A stretch of DNA of 58,414 bases from a virus: IMG/VR virus record IMGVR_UViG_3300042882_000932, positions 1 through 58,414 of that record. One strand, written 5' to 3'. The notes beneath the pieces were generated by a model. The model was given only the letters and a program-made list of their open reading frames with translations, made no database searches and was not told the DNA's origin. Shown one piece after another: positions 18,143 through 26,394 of the stretch. The translations under genes and the position numbers were made by a program. Each line of letters begins with the position of its first letter. Positions within the stretch are counted from its first letter, which is position 1.

Positions 18143-18721
18143 ATGACAGCAAAAAAAGTTTCTCGGGTGTCGATTTCTTTTACAGCAGAAGAAATTGATT
18201 TTCTGGCGTGGTTAGTGGCCGAGGTACTGGGGTCTGATTACTCGGCGGCAGTAAAGACATCTGTCGCCGATAAGGTGGCAAAGGCTGCAGAACTTATCAC
18301 AGATATTAATTCTGCGGCGCAGGAACCAATTGTTGGCTTAAAAAGTTTTATGGACCTTGAGGCATTTCATAATGCAGTGACTAATTTAGAAGAAGAGTAC
18401 CCAACCTCGTGGCCCGACGGTTGCGAAATAGAGGGGCTGCGGCTTGTATGTACCTGCCCGGCGTGCCCCGAACAGTACGACGTCTTCGATTCAGCGGAAA
18501 AGCAAGTCGGTTACTTACGCCTGCGACACGGCACCTTCAGAGCCGACTACCCGGGCTGTGGTGGTGAAACTGTGTATCAAGTTAGCACAAAAGGTGATGG
18601 TGTTTTTTCGGACGATGAGCGGCAGCAGGAATTAACAAACGCAGTTAAAGCATTAAAACAAAGGATTGAAAAAAATGCGGTTTCAGGAAGTACAGCAAAA
18701 AGTTCTAGCATGGGCAACTGA
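18143..18721 (+). CDS. Conserved phage protein with Cys-rich C-terminal domain
   Basis: This 192-residue protein has AGGTGG at 18131-18136 before the ATG at 18143, one base after the recA stop. The N-terminal 90 residues are helical. The C-terminal part begins with C-T-C-P-A-C-P-E-Q-Y-D-V-F, then VGYLRLRHGTFRADYPGCGG, a pattern I recall from a widespread phage/bacterial domain of unknown function. The Cys residues may bind zinc. A final helix overlaps the MazG gene by 47 bases. Function unknown. Confidence 0.65.
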   Translation: MTAKKVSRVSISFTAEEIDFLAWLVAEVLGSDYSAAVKTSVADKVAKAAELITDINSAAQEPIVGLKSFMDLEAFHNAVTNLEEEYPTSWPDGCEIEGLRLVCTCPACPEQYDVFDSAEKQVGYLRLRHGTFRADYPGCGGETVYQVSTKGDGVFSDDERQQELTNAVKALKQRIEKNAVSGSTAKSSSMGN

Positions 18722-18980
18722 CAGGCAGATCATCCCAAACAGTAATCCGACGGCGCAGTTAATGAAAACTGTGTCCGAACTGGGAGAGCTTGCTGACGCC
18801 ACGCTAAAAGGCATCCCCGACGAAATCGAGGACGGCGTAGGTGACGTGTTAGTGACGCTCATCTTGTACTGTGCACTTTCCGGTATTGACCCCGTGCAGT
18901 GTCTTGAGGGTGCTTACAACACTATTAAAGACCGCAAGGGCACGCTGACTCCCGAAGGTATTTTTGTCAAAGAGGCGTAA
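18675..18980 (+). CDS. mazG: MazG-like nucleotide pyrophosphohydrolase
   Basis: This 101-residue protein has AAGGA at 18661-18665, 9 bases before the ATG at 18675. The all-alpha NTP-PPase motifs are present: SELGELADA (E35, E38) and EIEDGVGDVLVTL (E50, D53, D57), matching the E-x-x-E ... E-x-x-D metal-binding pattern. A single domain of this length is typical of phage MazG proteins, which hydrolyse NTPs/dNTPs or alarmone-type nucleotides. It sits at the end of the replication block, where nucleotide pool control is expected. Confidence 0.85.
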   Translation: MRFQEVQQKVLAWATDRQIIPNSNPTAQLMKTVSELGELADATLKGIPDEIEDGVGDVLVTLILYCALSGIDPVQCLEGAYNTIKDRKGTLTPEGIFVKEA

Positions 18981-18996
18981 GTTTACTTTACTTCCA

Positions 18997-19032
18997 GACG
19001 TAAATGTATACCGTCGGTATACGTTTAGCGTC
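18997..19032 (+). other. Long near-perfect inverted repeat (hairpin or operator)
   Basis: GACGTAAATGTATACC (18997-19012) and GGTATACGTTTAGCGTC (19016-19032) are complementary over 16 positions around a GTC loop, with one wobble pair and one bulged base. It lies in the 71-base gap after mazG. TATTTC follows, but not a true T run, so it could be a weak terminator or a protein-binding palindrome centred on GTATACC-GTC-GGTATAC. Confidence 0.6.
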
Positions 19033-19051
19033 TATTTCAAAGGACCAATCA

Positions 19052-19267
19052 ATGCGAAAAGCATGTGGCGGACCTGTATACCCGCAAACAGCAGATGTAG
19101 AAATCGGGGGCGAGGGGCTTTCCCTGCGCGATTATTTTGCCGGCTTAGCAATGCAGGGCATTCTCGCAAATGGTCGTGCGGCGTTAGCGCCGCTAGCGGC
19201 TGAGGTTGCTTACGATTATGCAGATGCCATGATCGCGGAGCGGCGGCAGGCTCTGGCGGCAAAATAA
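19052..19267 (+). CDS. Conserved small phage protein (LRDYFA type)
   Basis: This 71-residue protein has AAAGGA (19039-19044) seven bases before the ATG at 19052. An upstream ATG at 19004 lies inside the hairpin and is less likely. It contains L-S-L-R-D-Y-F-A-G-L-A-M-Q-G-I-L-A-N and a C-terminal AYDYADAMIAERRQAL, the pattern of a very widespread small phage/prophage protein of unknown function. Its stop overlaps the next start by one base. Confidence 0.75.
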   Translation: MRKACGGPVYPQTADVEIGGEGLSLRDYFAGLAMQGILANGRAALAPLAAEVAYDYADAMIAERRQALAAK

Positions 19268-19806
19268 TGGACCGCGACGCGTTCTTTAACAACTTATTCA
19301 ACGAAGAAGGCGACGCTATTGAAGCGATTCGTTTTCAAAGACAACTGTCATTTGAAGAGCGTACGGTTAAACGCGCCTTTGCCGAGTGCGGCATAAAAAT
19401 TAAATCTTGGGGCATGCTTGTCAATCAGTGCAAAAACGAAACAGGCTTGCACAAGTTAAATTTTAACTGGTTCAACTCTAGCTACCGATTTCCGGCCCGC
19501 CTCTGTGGACGCCGAATTCCAAGACTGCATGAACTGACGATACAGGATTTGTTCAAACCAAAAAAGAACAGGCTTGTACACGCGGTTGTAAAAAATCTGG
19601 CAAAACAAGAAATAGATCCAGACGAAAAATTTGTATTCGTGTTTCCGGTAACACGAAAAATGTTTTGTGCACACAATCTGACGCCTGATCGCAGCGCTGG
19701 TATTGACACGATCAGCTGGCAGTTTAAAACAGACGATTGGCAACTCACTGTCGAACCCACGATTTCTTTTTTCGGCAATCTGGGGGCGGACTGGTTTAAC
19801 GTTTAA
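19267..19806 (+). CDS. Hypothetical protein
   Basis: This 179-residue protein starts at an ATG that shares its first base with the previous stop (TAATG). The N-terminal half is helical and basic (AFFNNLFNEEGDAIEAIRF, EERTVKRAFAECGIKIKSWG). The C-terminal half is beta-rich with aromatic residues (KFVFVFPVTRKMF, ISWQFKTDDWQLTV). No motif or membrane segment is visible and the family is not recognised. Confidence 0.6.
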   Translation: MDRDAFFNNLFNEEGDAIEAIRFQRQLSFEERTVKRAFAECGIKIKSWGMLVNQCKNETGLHKLNFNWFNSSYRFPARLCGRRIPRLHELTIQDLFKPKKNRLVHAVVKNLAKQEIDPDEKFVFVFPVTRKMFCAHNLTPDRSAGIDTISWQFKTDDWQLTVEPTISFFGNLGADWFNV

Positions 19807-19817
19807 CGGGTTGTGCC

Positions 19818-20963
19818 GTGACCGTGCAATTACAGCATAAAAGCGTGTTCGCCCCTGTCACGGCGCTATTCTTCCAGGCTAATCAGCTTGATGAGTGCCG
19901 TGCGTTCCTTGTACGCCGTGCCGCCCACACGGAGTCTGTGCCCGTTGGCGACGAGTCCCAGTTGGTTTTAAAAGCCGACGGGCGTTTACGTGAAAACAAC
20001 TATAGGTACAATCCTATTGGTTTTGACGCGCTTAGCAGGGCACTTAGCCCAGGTTTGACCGCACTGTTTAACGACCTGTCGGGCGAAGTGACAAGAAAGA
20101 TAGTTGACACGGATAACCTCGCGGCGGATATTGCAGCCGCGGTCAGCATCTACAACACGACGCTACACGCACGGTTTGAACTGTTGCGAGAACGTACGTT
20201 GCTGGTAAACCATCAAGAAAAAGCAGTTGAGGGTTTCCTGGGGTTAGATCACAGGATGCTGCCCAACTCAGATTTCTTGGACATCGTCTGTGCTGCCATA
20301 AAAGAACAGCAAGACTCGGCACGGTTCTATCGGGCTGAAATAGTTGGCCGGGAACTACGGGTGTACTTCATCGACGACGAATCCAGGCGAAATGACCTGC
20401 ACCCAGATAGTCAGCACACGTTCGCTGCCGGCTGGTATTTTTCAAATCGAGAAGACGTTGGCCAGGCAATCCGCGGCTCTGTGTGCCTATACACTAAATT
20501 CGGTGTGGCGATTGAGGCCGCGAGTTCAAAATCGAAAGTTGTTCACACTGGTGCAGATCTTACTGGGCGTACTACGGCATTAGCTGTTTACGTGTCTAAA
20601 CGTAATATCGACATGGGCCTGGTTGGGGCGCAGGTTAAAAAACTGCTGAGCACAAATCTCGGCTATTCCGACAAGAAATCAGAACAGGATAGTGCTGTCA
20701 AAAATTGGTCAAGATATTTGACTCAATTAAAAGTGCGCGGCGATACAGCTACGGCTGTCTGTAAAAATGCTGCGACAGTAGGTGCTGACCTGACGCCGCG
20801 GGATCTGATAGAGGCGTACACGCGGGCAGCACTTACTTCTCGTACTGCGTATGACCTGGCCTGCTCGATGTTGCGTTATGCCAAAAATGAATACGGCGCG
20901 TACAAGGATATTTTGCAAACCGCCGCAATGCGTATGTTTTTACCGGAAAAGTCTCACAAGTAA
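19818..20963 (+). CDS. Hypothetical protein, possible DUF932-like
   Basis: This 381-residue protein starts at a GTG at 19818 without a strong RBS. Stretches such as NNYRYNPIGFDALSRALS, LVNHQEKAVEGFLGLDHRML and a strand-rich FAAGWYFSNREDVGQAI ... CLYTKFGVAIE recall the DUF932 family of phage and plasmid proteins, but the match is only by eye. The C-terminal 120 residues are helical (DLIEAYTRAALTSRTAYDLAC). It precedes the DUF1016_N-like gene with a 16-base gap. Function is unknown in either case. Confidence 0.6.
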   Translation: MTVQLQHKSVFAPVTALFFQANQLDECRAFLVRRAAHTESVPVGDESQLVLKADGRLRENNYRYNPIGFDALSRALSPGLTALFNDLSGEVTRKIVDTDNLAADIAAAVSIYNTTLHARFELLRERTLLVNHQEKAVEGFLGLDHRMLPNSDFLDIVCAAIKEQQDSARFYRAEIVGRELRVYFIDDESRRNDLHPDSQHTFAAGWYFSNREDVGQAIRGSVCLYTKFGVAIEAASSKSKVVHTGADLTGRTTALAVYVSKRNIDMGLVGAQVKKLLSTNLGYSDKKSEQDSAVKNWSRYLTQLKVRGDTATAVCKNAATVGADLTPRDLIEAYTRAALTSRTAYDLACSMLRYAKNEYGAYKDILQTAAMRMFLPEKSHK

Positions 20964-20979
20964 TCAATAAGGAGAGAAA

Positions 20980-21870
20980 ATGTCTAGCAAGGAAACGGCT
21001 GTGGCGATCACGGGCGAGGTTGTTTACGCGGGCGAGTTGTCGCCCGACGTGGGCGCGCTAACGCCTAACCTGCAAAAAGTCGTCGCACAGATAGACCGGC
21101 TTTTTAGCGACGCACAAGTTATAAGTATTAAAGTGTTCTGGAACGTTGGCCGACTTATTTCAGAGGTGCAGGGCGACCCTGATCGTTACCTGACTTCAGA
21201 GCAACAGTCTGCACACGTAGACGGCGAAGCAATTATCATGTCAATTTTTGCTCCGGTTTACTCGGCCGAGCAGTTACGCAGTGCTGTAATGTTCTTTGAC
21301 CGCTACCCGTCTGAAACTGAAATTAGTCGGCTGCTTAACTTGCGTTGCCCAGAGAAGCCCCGCTGGCGGCTTACGACGTCGCACGTACAGTTGCTCGCAC
21401 AGATCCCTGATGACGGGCAGCGCTCTGCGATCGAGGAGAAGTGTGCCGAAGAGGCGTATACGGCCAAGACGCTGGCGAGCGAACTGCAGGAAATTCGTGG
21501 CAAGCGCCGCCCTGGTGCCGGCCGCACGCACGAGGCTCCGAAAGGCCTCAAGCAACAGGTGGCAGATTTGCTGTCAAATCAGCGACGTTTCATCTCTCGA
21601 TCTGACCAACTTTGGTTAAACGAAGAAAGTGACAACATCTATGACGATATTGCAAACGCTTCGCCCACCAGGTTGGACGAAACAGTCAAGGGCTACCTTC
21701 GAGAGATTGAAAGCAATTTCAATAAGTTGTCTGACATCGTCGCCGATCATTTGGCTATGTGCCGTAAGATTCGCGAAGAGGTGTTGGCTAAATTAAATGA
21801 CGACGAGAATGAGGAAGAAGAAGACGACAAAGATCACGGTCGAAAGTCTCGCTCACACATGACCCGATAG
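20980..21870 (+). CDS. DUF1016_N-like protein without nuclease domain
   Basis: This 296-residue protein has AAGGAGAG just upstream. Residues about 45-175 follow the DUF1016 N-terminal pattern: IKVFWNVGRLISEV, then YSAEQLRSAVMFFDRYP, then WRLTTSHVQLLAQI with AEEAYTAKTLASELQEI. In YhcG-type proteins this winged-helix region precedes a PD-(D/E)XK nuclease. Here the rest is helical (EIESNFNKLSDIVADHLAM) and ends in an acidic run, EENEEEEDD-like, with a basic tip. It may bind DNA as a regulator or partition-type factor. Only the N-terminal similarity is visible. Confidence 0.55.
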   Translation: MSSKETAVAITGEVVYAGELSPDVGALTPNLQKVVAQIDRLFSDAQVISIKVFWNVGRLISEVQGDPDRYLTSEQQSAHVDGEAIIMSIFAPVYSAEQLRSAVMFFDRYPSETEISRLLNLRCPEKPRWRLTTSHVQLLAQIPDDGQRSAIEEKCAEEAYTAKTLASELQEIRGKRRPGAGRTHEAPKGLKQQVADLLSNQRRFISRSDQLWLNEESDNIYDDIANASPTRLDETVKGYLREIESNFNKLSDIVADHLAMCRKIREEVLAKLNDDENEEEEDDKDHGRKSRSHMTR

Positions 21871-21877
21871 GAATAAT

Positions 21878-22426
21878 ATGTTTGCACTTCGCAATGTGCC
21901 GATTGTAATAGAACCAGGCGTGAGCACGCTTGAAGCCGAAATGGCTGTTGAAGACCTAAAGGCTGGCCGGCGACTAGTGCCGGTACACTTACACCGCGTC
22001 GACGCTGATGAGGTAAATGTTAAAGATTTACCGTTCATACCGACAACTAGGATTCCGCATATCTTTTCGTTATCAACGGACATCAAAAGTACGCTGACGT
22101 TGGTTGTGTATGATTCGTTGGGCCGTATCTCTGCGGTTCACACCCGGGAGGGCGGCAAACGTAACTGGACGCGTTACGACGTAGCCGAAGAACACGCAGG
22201 CAAATCCGTCACGCAGTTTTCTGTGCGGTTCGTCTTCGGGTCAGCGAAAGATAGGTTAAAGTTTCTTACCACGATGGAGAAGATAACTGAGCAGGCGGGG
22301 CGAGAAATAAAGCCCGATATGGACGAGGTTATGAGCGCGTTACGTATTTTATCCCGTATGCGTGTAGCCCCAGTGCTGTTGCCTGTAGCGACAGAGAAAT
22401 GTACGATGAGCAAGATTAAACTCTAA
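21878..22426 (+). CDS. Hypothetical protein
   Basis: This 182-residue protein starts 8 bases after the DUF1016_N-like gene with AGGAAT before the ATG. It is beta-rich in the middle (TLTLVVYDSLGRISAVHT, VTQFSVRFVFGSAKDRL) with a helical C-terminal part (MDEVMSALRILSRMRVAP). It has no signal peptide, membrane helix or recognised motif. It is followed by a 32-base gap before the glycosyltransferase gene and probably belongs to the same operon. Confidence 0.6.
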   Translation: MFALRNVPIVIEPGVSTLEAEMAVEDLKAGRRLVPVHLHRVDADEVNVKDLPFIPTTRIPHIFSLSTDIKSTLTLVVYDSLGRISAVHTREGGKRNWTRYDVAEEHAGKSVTQFSVRFVFGSAKDRLKFLTTMEKITEQAGREIKPDMDEVMSALRILSRMRVAPVLLPVATEKCTMSKIKL

Positions 22427-22458
22427 CTCATTGTTATCTATAGCAGAAGGATCTGCGT

Positions 22459-23181
22459 ATGGCGGATGGAGCCGCTGACGTATGCGTGTGCGTGCTGTTC
22501 TACGGCACCGACGATTACTGTTATTCTCTGGCCCAGCGTGTGCTGAATAAGCCCATGCGGCAGCTCGCCGAACTAGGCGCCGAATTTCGTTTCGGGCTGA
22601 ACGCCGTCGGCGAACAAACTAGAGAACTAGTCATGTCGGTCGCAGAAAAAACAGGGGCCGCAATAACAGAGTCGCCTGTCAATATCTACAAGTACCCGAT
22701 CATGCGGCGCATGTTTTATGAAAAACCGCTGCACGCGTCGGCAACGATGTGGTTTGACGACAACTCCTTTATTTCCCCGGATGCCGACGCAGCACGATGG
22801 GTGCAGCGAGTGTTAAATCAGTTATCTGGCTGCACTATGCTGGGGTCTGTTTACACTCAAGGCCTTGTCGGCAAACAGCCTGAGTGGGTTAGAGGTCAAC
22901 CGTGGTTCACCGGGAGAGAACCGGGCCCGTATGTCAAATACGCTGCGGGCGGTTGGTGGACTATTCAAACTGAGGCTCTGCACCAACTTGACTGGCCCAC
23001 AAAAAATGTTAAACATCACGGCGGAGACGTCATGCTCGGTGAGGCATTAAAACAGCAAGATATGTTGCTGTGTCATTTTCGCGATGACGTTATGATTCAA
23101 GCAAACGCAAACGGGTTAGAGTCTGCACAAAAAAGGCGTGGCTTTGACGCAGCCCCTGTTGGATTTGATTATGCAACTTGA
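22459..23181 (+). CDS. GT-A fold glycosyltransferase-like protein
   Basis: This 240-residue protein has AGAAGGA (22445-22451) 7 bases before the ATG. The N-terminus VCVCVLFYGTDDYCYSLAQRVL is the first Rossmann-like strand and helix. After YPIMRRMF comes the putative metal-binding motif M-W-F-D-D-N-S (W98-S103), followed by AAGGWWTIQTEAL and HHGGDVMLGEAL, a typical acceptor-side G-G-D. This matches phage and bacterial GT-A enzymes with a D-D-x-S motif. It lies outside the fibre cluster among unknown genes, so it might modify DNA, virion or host surface. Substrate cannot be told. Confidence 0.7.
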   Translation: MADGAADVCVCVLFYGTDDYCYSLAQRVLNKPMRQLAELGAEFRFGLNAVGEQTRELVMSVAEKTGAAITESPVNIYKYPIMRRMFYEKPLHASATMWFDDNSFISPDADAARWVQRVLNQLSGCTMLGSVYTQGLVGKQPEWVRGQPWFTGREPGPYVKYAAGGWWTIQTEALHQLDWPTKNVKHHGGDVMLGEALKQQDMLLCHFRDDVMIQANANGLESAQKRRGFDAAPVGFDYAT

Positions 23182-23575
23182 CATTGCGCAACTAGACCTA
23201 AACAAGACTCGAGAGAACTGGCCATCCGGCGTGCCGTTCACGCCTGCGTATGTTAGAAAGTTTAAACACAACGAGTCTACGAACTGGCTGGCATTGGAAA
23301 GTCAACTGGTTCCAGGTCAGCCACCAGCGTGGGCAAAAACCGTGAACGACGAATACATGCGTATTCCGCTGTTCCCGTACACCCTCAACGCACAGGCAGA
23401 TCTGGCGCTTGCATTTATGCTGCAGCTTGGATTATCTTGTGCCGGCTATTTGCCCGCCGCAGTTGAGCGGTTTTTCGTCGTCACCGGCACGCCGGTTGAG
23501 TTGCTGTACAACCCGGACACTGATGTGAACACGGGTATTCGTTATTTTGTCGGTTTTGCTGTCATTTTGAAGTAA
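23171..23575 (+). CDS. Hypothetical protein
   Basis: This 134-residue protein is read from the ATG at 23171, which overlaps the glycosyltransferase by 11 bases. A GTG at 23138 would extend it by 11 residues. It has helical and Trp-containing N-terminal parts (KHNESTNWLALESQLV) and a C-terminal region with hydrophobic stretches (ALAFMLQLGLSCAGYLPAAV, IRYFVGFAVILK). The hydrophobicity is too short and interrupted for clear membrane helices. Family not recognised. Confidence 0.6.
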   Translation: MQLDIAQLDLNKTRENWPSGVPFTPAYVRKFKHNESTNWLALESQLVPGQPPAWAKTVNDEYMRIPLFPYTLNAQADLALAFMLQLGLSCAGYLPAAVERFFVVTGTPVELLYNPDTDVNTGIRYFVGFAVILK

Positions 23576-23584
23576 AGGATTACC

Positions 23585-24223
23585 ATGGTTAATTCAAAGA
23601 TCGTTGATGCAGTGGCGACACCTGTTGTCGGTCCCCAGGTTACTACAGCCGCTGTGTCGGGCCACATCGGCAGCGCCAACGGCACGAGCGTGCCCCTGTC
23701 TCTGGACGCTGCGTCTTCTGCGGCAATGGCACAGATGATGCAACAGATGGCGGCAAGCCAGTCAGGCAAGACGCAGTACCGCAACGTCAACCCGGCCGAC
23801 GTAATTTATGAGACAGGCGAGCGCATGAAAGCGGTATACGCCCAGTTTGAGGCGCTAGAAGAACTCGGCCGCCAGTTAAACGGCAAATCGACTGTAGAGT
23901 CGTTGCCGGCATCGCTGGTATTAGATGACATTAAGATTTCTTTCCGTACTCAAGATGATACCGGTCAACTGAGTGCTAAAAAGGTGGCTGTAATTAAGAA
24001 TGTCTCGTGCGTCGGCGACATCGCACGGCTGCTGTCAACAGAAATTGGCATCATTATTCTGACGTTGCAGCAGGAAATTGCTGACATCACCACGATTACG
24101 CAAAAGGCTGACGAGCACTATGCGAAAATGCGGAAATCGTGGGAGGCAGCCAACCCTGACGCCGTCATCAAACCCGTCACCGAGGTCGACGCGGCACAGC
24201 AGGAAACGGAAGCTGTTAAATGA
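23585..24223 (+). CDS. Hypothetical protein with helical tail
   Basis: This 212-residue protein has AAAGGA before the ATG. The N-terminal 45 residues are Ala/Ser/Val-rich and probably disordered, followed by a Met/Gln-rich helix (AAMAQMMQQMAASQ). A central beta region (SLVLDDIKISFRTQDD, KKVAVIKNVSCVG) and a long C-terminal helix (LLSTEIGIIILTLQQEIADI) with charged tail follow. It overlaps the next gene by 4 bases (ATGA). This type of coiled-coil protein occurs in many phages without known function. Confidence 0.6.
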   Translation: MVNSKIVDAVATPVVGPQVTTAAVSGHIGSANGTSVPLSLDAASSAAMAQMMQQMAASQSGKTQYRNVNPADVIYETGERMKAVYAQFEALEELGRQLNGKSTVESLPASLVLDDIKISFRTQDDTGQLSAKKVAVIKNVSCVGDIARLLSTEIGIIILTLQQEIADITTITQKADEHYAKMRKSWEAANPDAVIKPVTEVDAAQQETEAVK

Positions 24224-25074
24224 AGAGCACGTCGTTTAGCTACCAAAGAATACTGGCTAGACGCGACAAGATTTTTAGCACGGCTCTCGGCCCTTACCAC
24301 GACGCAGTTTTGACCGGCAGCACACCGCGTGATGTTTGTAAAGACATCATGAGTGTGCTGCCGGCGAACGTATCGGAGGGCGCCGTGTTCGAATCTGTCC
24401 GCGTACTTGCCGGTACAAAATTGACGAAAAAACTATCGGGCGATCTCGCATGGCGTTTGGCTGGAAACGTAGATCGGCTCGTTGACGGTGTGCCAGTTTT
24501 TCCATGGACGCAGCAAATAGAAGATGAAAAAGTCCCCGTGTGCGTCGAAGATATGCGACCCATGCGTAAGAAAAAAATTCCTGGCTTTTTGTTCTATTGC
24601 CGTGCCCTTGCCGGGACGCCGTGCCCGACTTTGTTTACGCAATTTGTGTCATTGAGCAGTTGCCGTGGAATCGCACCGGTGCTTGGCTTTTCAAAACCTT
24701 GGGGCCCGTATCCGTACCGCACGCCGCTTCATTTTGTGAACCTGCTTTTTTACGCTCACGTTGAAGCAGAGCGCAGTAAGCATCAGCCCAGTTTTGTTAA
24801 AATAAGTGCGTCAAGCAGCATGTTAAAAGAAAATAGGGAAAAGATCGAAGTGCGGTGTCGGGCAAAACCGTGCCCGCAGCAGTTCGCGCATCCTTGTGCT
24901 TTTTGTTGGGTTGGTTATGATAACTGCGAAGCAGCCGTGCATCCGCTTACATATGTTGCACGTGAGTGCGTGACTTGTAATTCAAGCGGGTGGTTTAATC
25001 CTGGGGAAGCAAGTTTGACGTGCCAACAGTGCCGTCAAAAAATGTTTCAAGAAGAACTGGGCACAGCAACGTAG
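24220..25074 (+). CDS. Cysteine-rich putative zinc-binding protein
   Basis: This 284-residue protein starts in an ATGA overlap. The C-terminal 80 residues hold at least nine Cys and several His: VRCRAKPCPQQFAHPCAFCW, GYDNCEAAVHP, then ARECVTCNSSGWFNPG and LTCQQCRQKM. The spacing suggests two zinc-binding knuckles. A Cys is also in the central FYCRALAGTPCPT. Such modules often bind nucleic acid or act as structural clamps. I do not recognise the full-length family, and its neighbours are unknown proteins. Confidence 0.62.
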   Translation: MKSTSFSYQRILARRDKIFSTALGPYHDAVLTGSTPRDVCKDIMSVLPANVSEGAVFESVRVLAGTKLTKKLSGDLAWRLAGNVDRLVDGVPVFPWTQQIEDEKVPVCVEDMRPMRKKKIPGFLFYCRALAGTPCPTLFTQFVSLSSCRGIAPVLGFSKPWGPYPYRTPLHFVNLLFYAHVEAERSKHQPSFVKISASSSMLKENREKIEVRCRAKPCPQQFAHPCAFCWVGYDNCEAAVHPLTYVARECVTCNSSGWFNPGEASLTCQQCRQKMFQEELGTAT

Positions 25075-25081
25075 GGCTTAT

Positions 25082-25804
25082 ATGAGCACCATCGGATATC
25101 GTAAAAAGGGTGAAAACGGTCCGCTGTACAGCCCCGAACGCGATTACGCTTACATAACGCCAACGCTTATGCGGGCTGCGATCGAAAACTTGGATAACAA
25201 ACAAAACCCAATAGTGTCGGCGTGGCGTGAAAAATTTAACGTTACAGACGACGAGGTAGTGCAAATTTCTGTCGCCCTCGCCGCAGCCCAGGAAGCGTTT
25301 GTAAACGCTGCTGATCCTGTAAACAGTTTTGAGCAGGCACTTCGGCGTTACAACTTCTATGATTTCAGGCCAGAGGTGCAGTGTTTATTGTTTGCCAGCG
25401 TGGGCGAGGTATTCTGTGCCGCGTGGTTCATGGCTGTGCGCGAGGTATCTGTTGTCGGAGAAGAGTCCCCGGCTGCCGAGGACATGGCTAGATTTTCTGC
25501 GGCTGTGCGGCAGTTTGCGGTACAACACAACCGTGCGCCCTACGAAGTTGACGCTACCGCTGAGCAATTGAGAATGTGGCAGAACGTGCTGCAATATCGC
25601 ACGCAAGAATTAGCAGCACAACTGCAGGCAGCCAGGAAAGAACTTGTAGCAGCTAAGACGGAACTAGCAGAGGCTGAACAGCGTTCGATTGCTGCCCCGC
25701 CACAAGTATCACTGTGGCGGCGGTTATTAAATTTTTCAAAGAAAGGCAACGAATGCCCAAGTACAGGATGTACAAAGACCCAGCACAGTTCGGGTCGAAA
25801 CTAG
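25082..25804 (+). CDS. Conserved phage hypothetical with C-terminal coiled coil
   Basis: This 240-residue protein has a central region reading RYNFYDFRPEVQCLLFASVG then EVFCAAWFMAVREVSVVGEE, a pattern I recall from other phage proteins of unknown function. Residues about 165-205 (AAQLQAARKELVAAKTELAE) form a likely coiled coil. The last 30 residues overlap the RuvC-like gene by 52 bases and look weakly constrained (Cys/Gly/Ser-rich). This implies that the overlap serves the downstream frame. Confidence 0.6.
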   Translation: MSTIGYRKKGENGPLYSPERDYAYITPTLMRAAIENLDNKQNPIVSAWREKFNVTDDEVVQISVALAAAQEAFVNAADPVNSFEQALRRYNFYDFRPEVQCLLFASVGEVFCAAWFMAVREVSVVGEESPAAEDMARFSAAVRQFAVQHNRAPYEVDATAEQLRMWQNVLQYRTQELAAQLQAARKELVAAKTELAEAEQRSIAAPPQVSLWRRLLNFSKKGNECPSTGCTKTQHSSGRN

Positions 25805-26394
25805 GAAAAAAACCAGCGGACGCTATCCGCTTTCTTGGGCTGGATCTTGGCAGTAACTGTGGTGTTGCTGTCTATGACTACGAACCCGGCAAGAAGATGT
25901 TGCAGGAAAAACTGCAACTTTTTCAATGGGACCTATCTACACAGGGTCTTGAGTCCGGTGCGGCACGCTTTGTACGGTTGCGTGCTTTTTTGAATGTTAC
26001 GATGCCCGATGTCATCGGGTATGAAGACGTCAAATACTCGCCGCCGAAAGAGTTCTTTGTCAACAAAAAGTTTGGCATCCCGGCAGTACTGTCTCGTGTG
26101 GCCACGGCATCCGAAGTGCTAGGCGGCATGAAGGTGACGGTAGCGACATGGGCACAAGAAGCCGAATTGCTGGCGAACGGATTTGCAATTAGCACGATTA
26201 AAAAGTTTGCTACCGGCAGCGGCAAGGCCAACAAAGACGACATGATTGCCGCCGCGAATAAGGCGCTCGGCGCGGCGTTTGACGCTACGAAGTATAAGTC
26301 TACGGGTATAGACAATGTAGTTGACGCGGCTTTTGTTTTGTTGTTATTAATCCAGACAACATATTCAGGCATTACAAATACAAAAGCAAAATGA
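25753..26394 (+). CDS. ruvC: RuvC-like Holliday junction resolvase
   Basis: This 213-residue protein has AAAGG (25742-25746) 6 bases before the ATG at 25753. The RNase H-fold catalytic residues appear in order: D31 in FLGLDLGSNCGVAVYD, E91 in DVIGYEDVKYSP, a K-A-N-K-D-D segment, and the final Asp in IDNVVDAAFVLLL. This matches the phage RuvC branch that resolves replication and recombination junctions before packaging. It complements SbcCD, UvsW-like helicase and RecA in the same window. Confidence 0.85.
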   Translation: MPKYRMYKDPAQFGSKLGKKPADAIRFLGLDLGSNCGVAVYDYEPGKKMLQEKLQLFQWDLSTQGLESGAARFVRLRAFLNVTMPDVIGYEDVKYSPPKEFFVNKKFGIPAVLSRVATASEVLGGMKVTVATWAQEAELLANGFAISTIKKFATGSGKANKDDMIAAANKALGAAFDATKYKSTGIDNVVDAAFVLLLLIQTTYSGITNTKAK

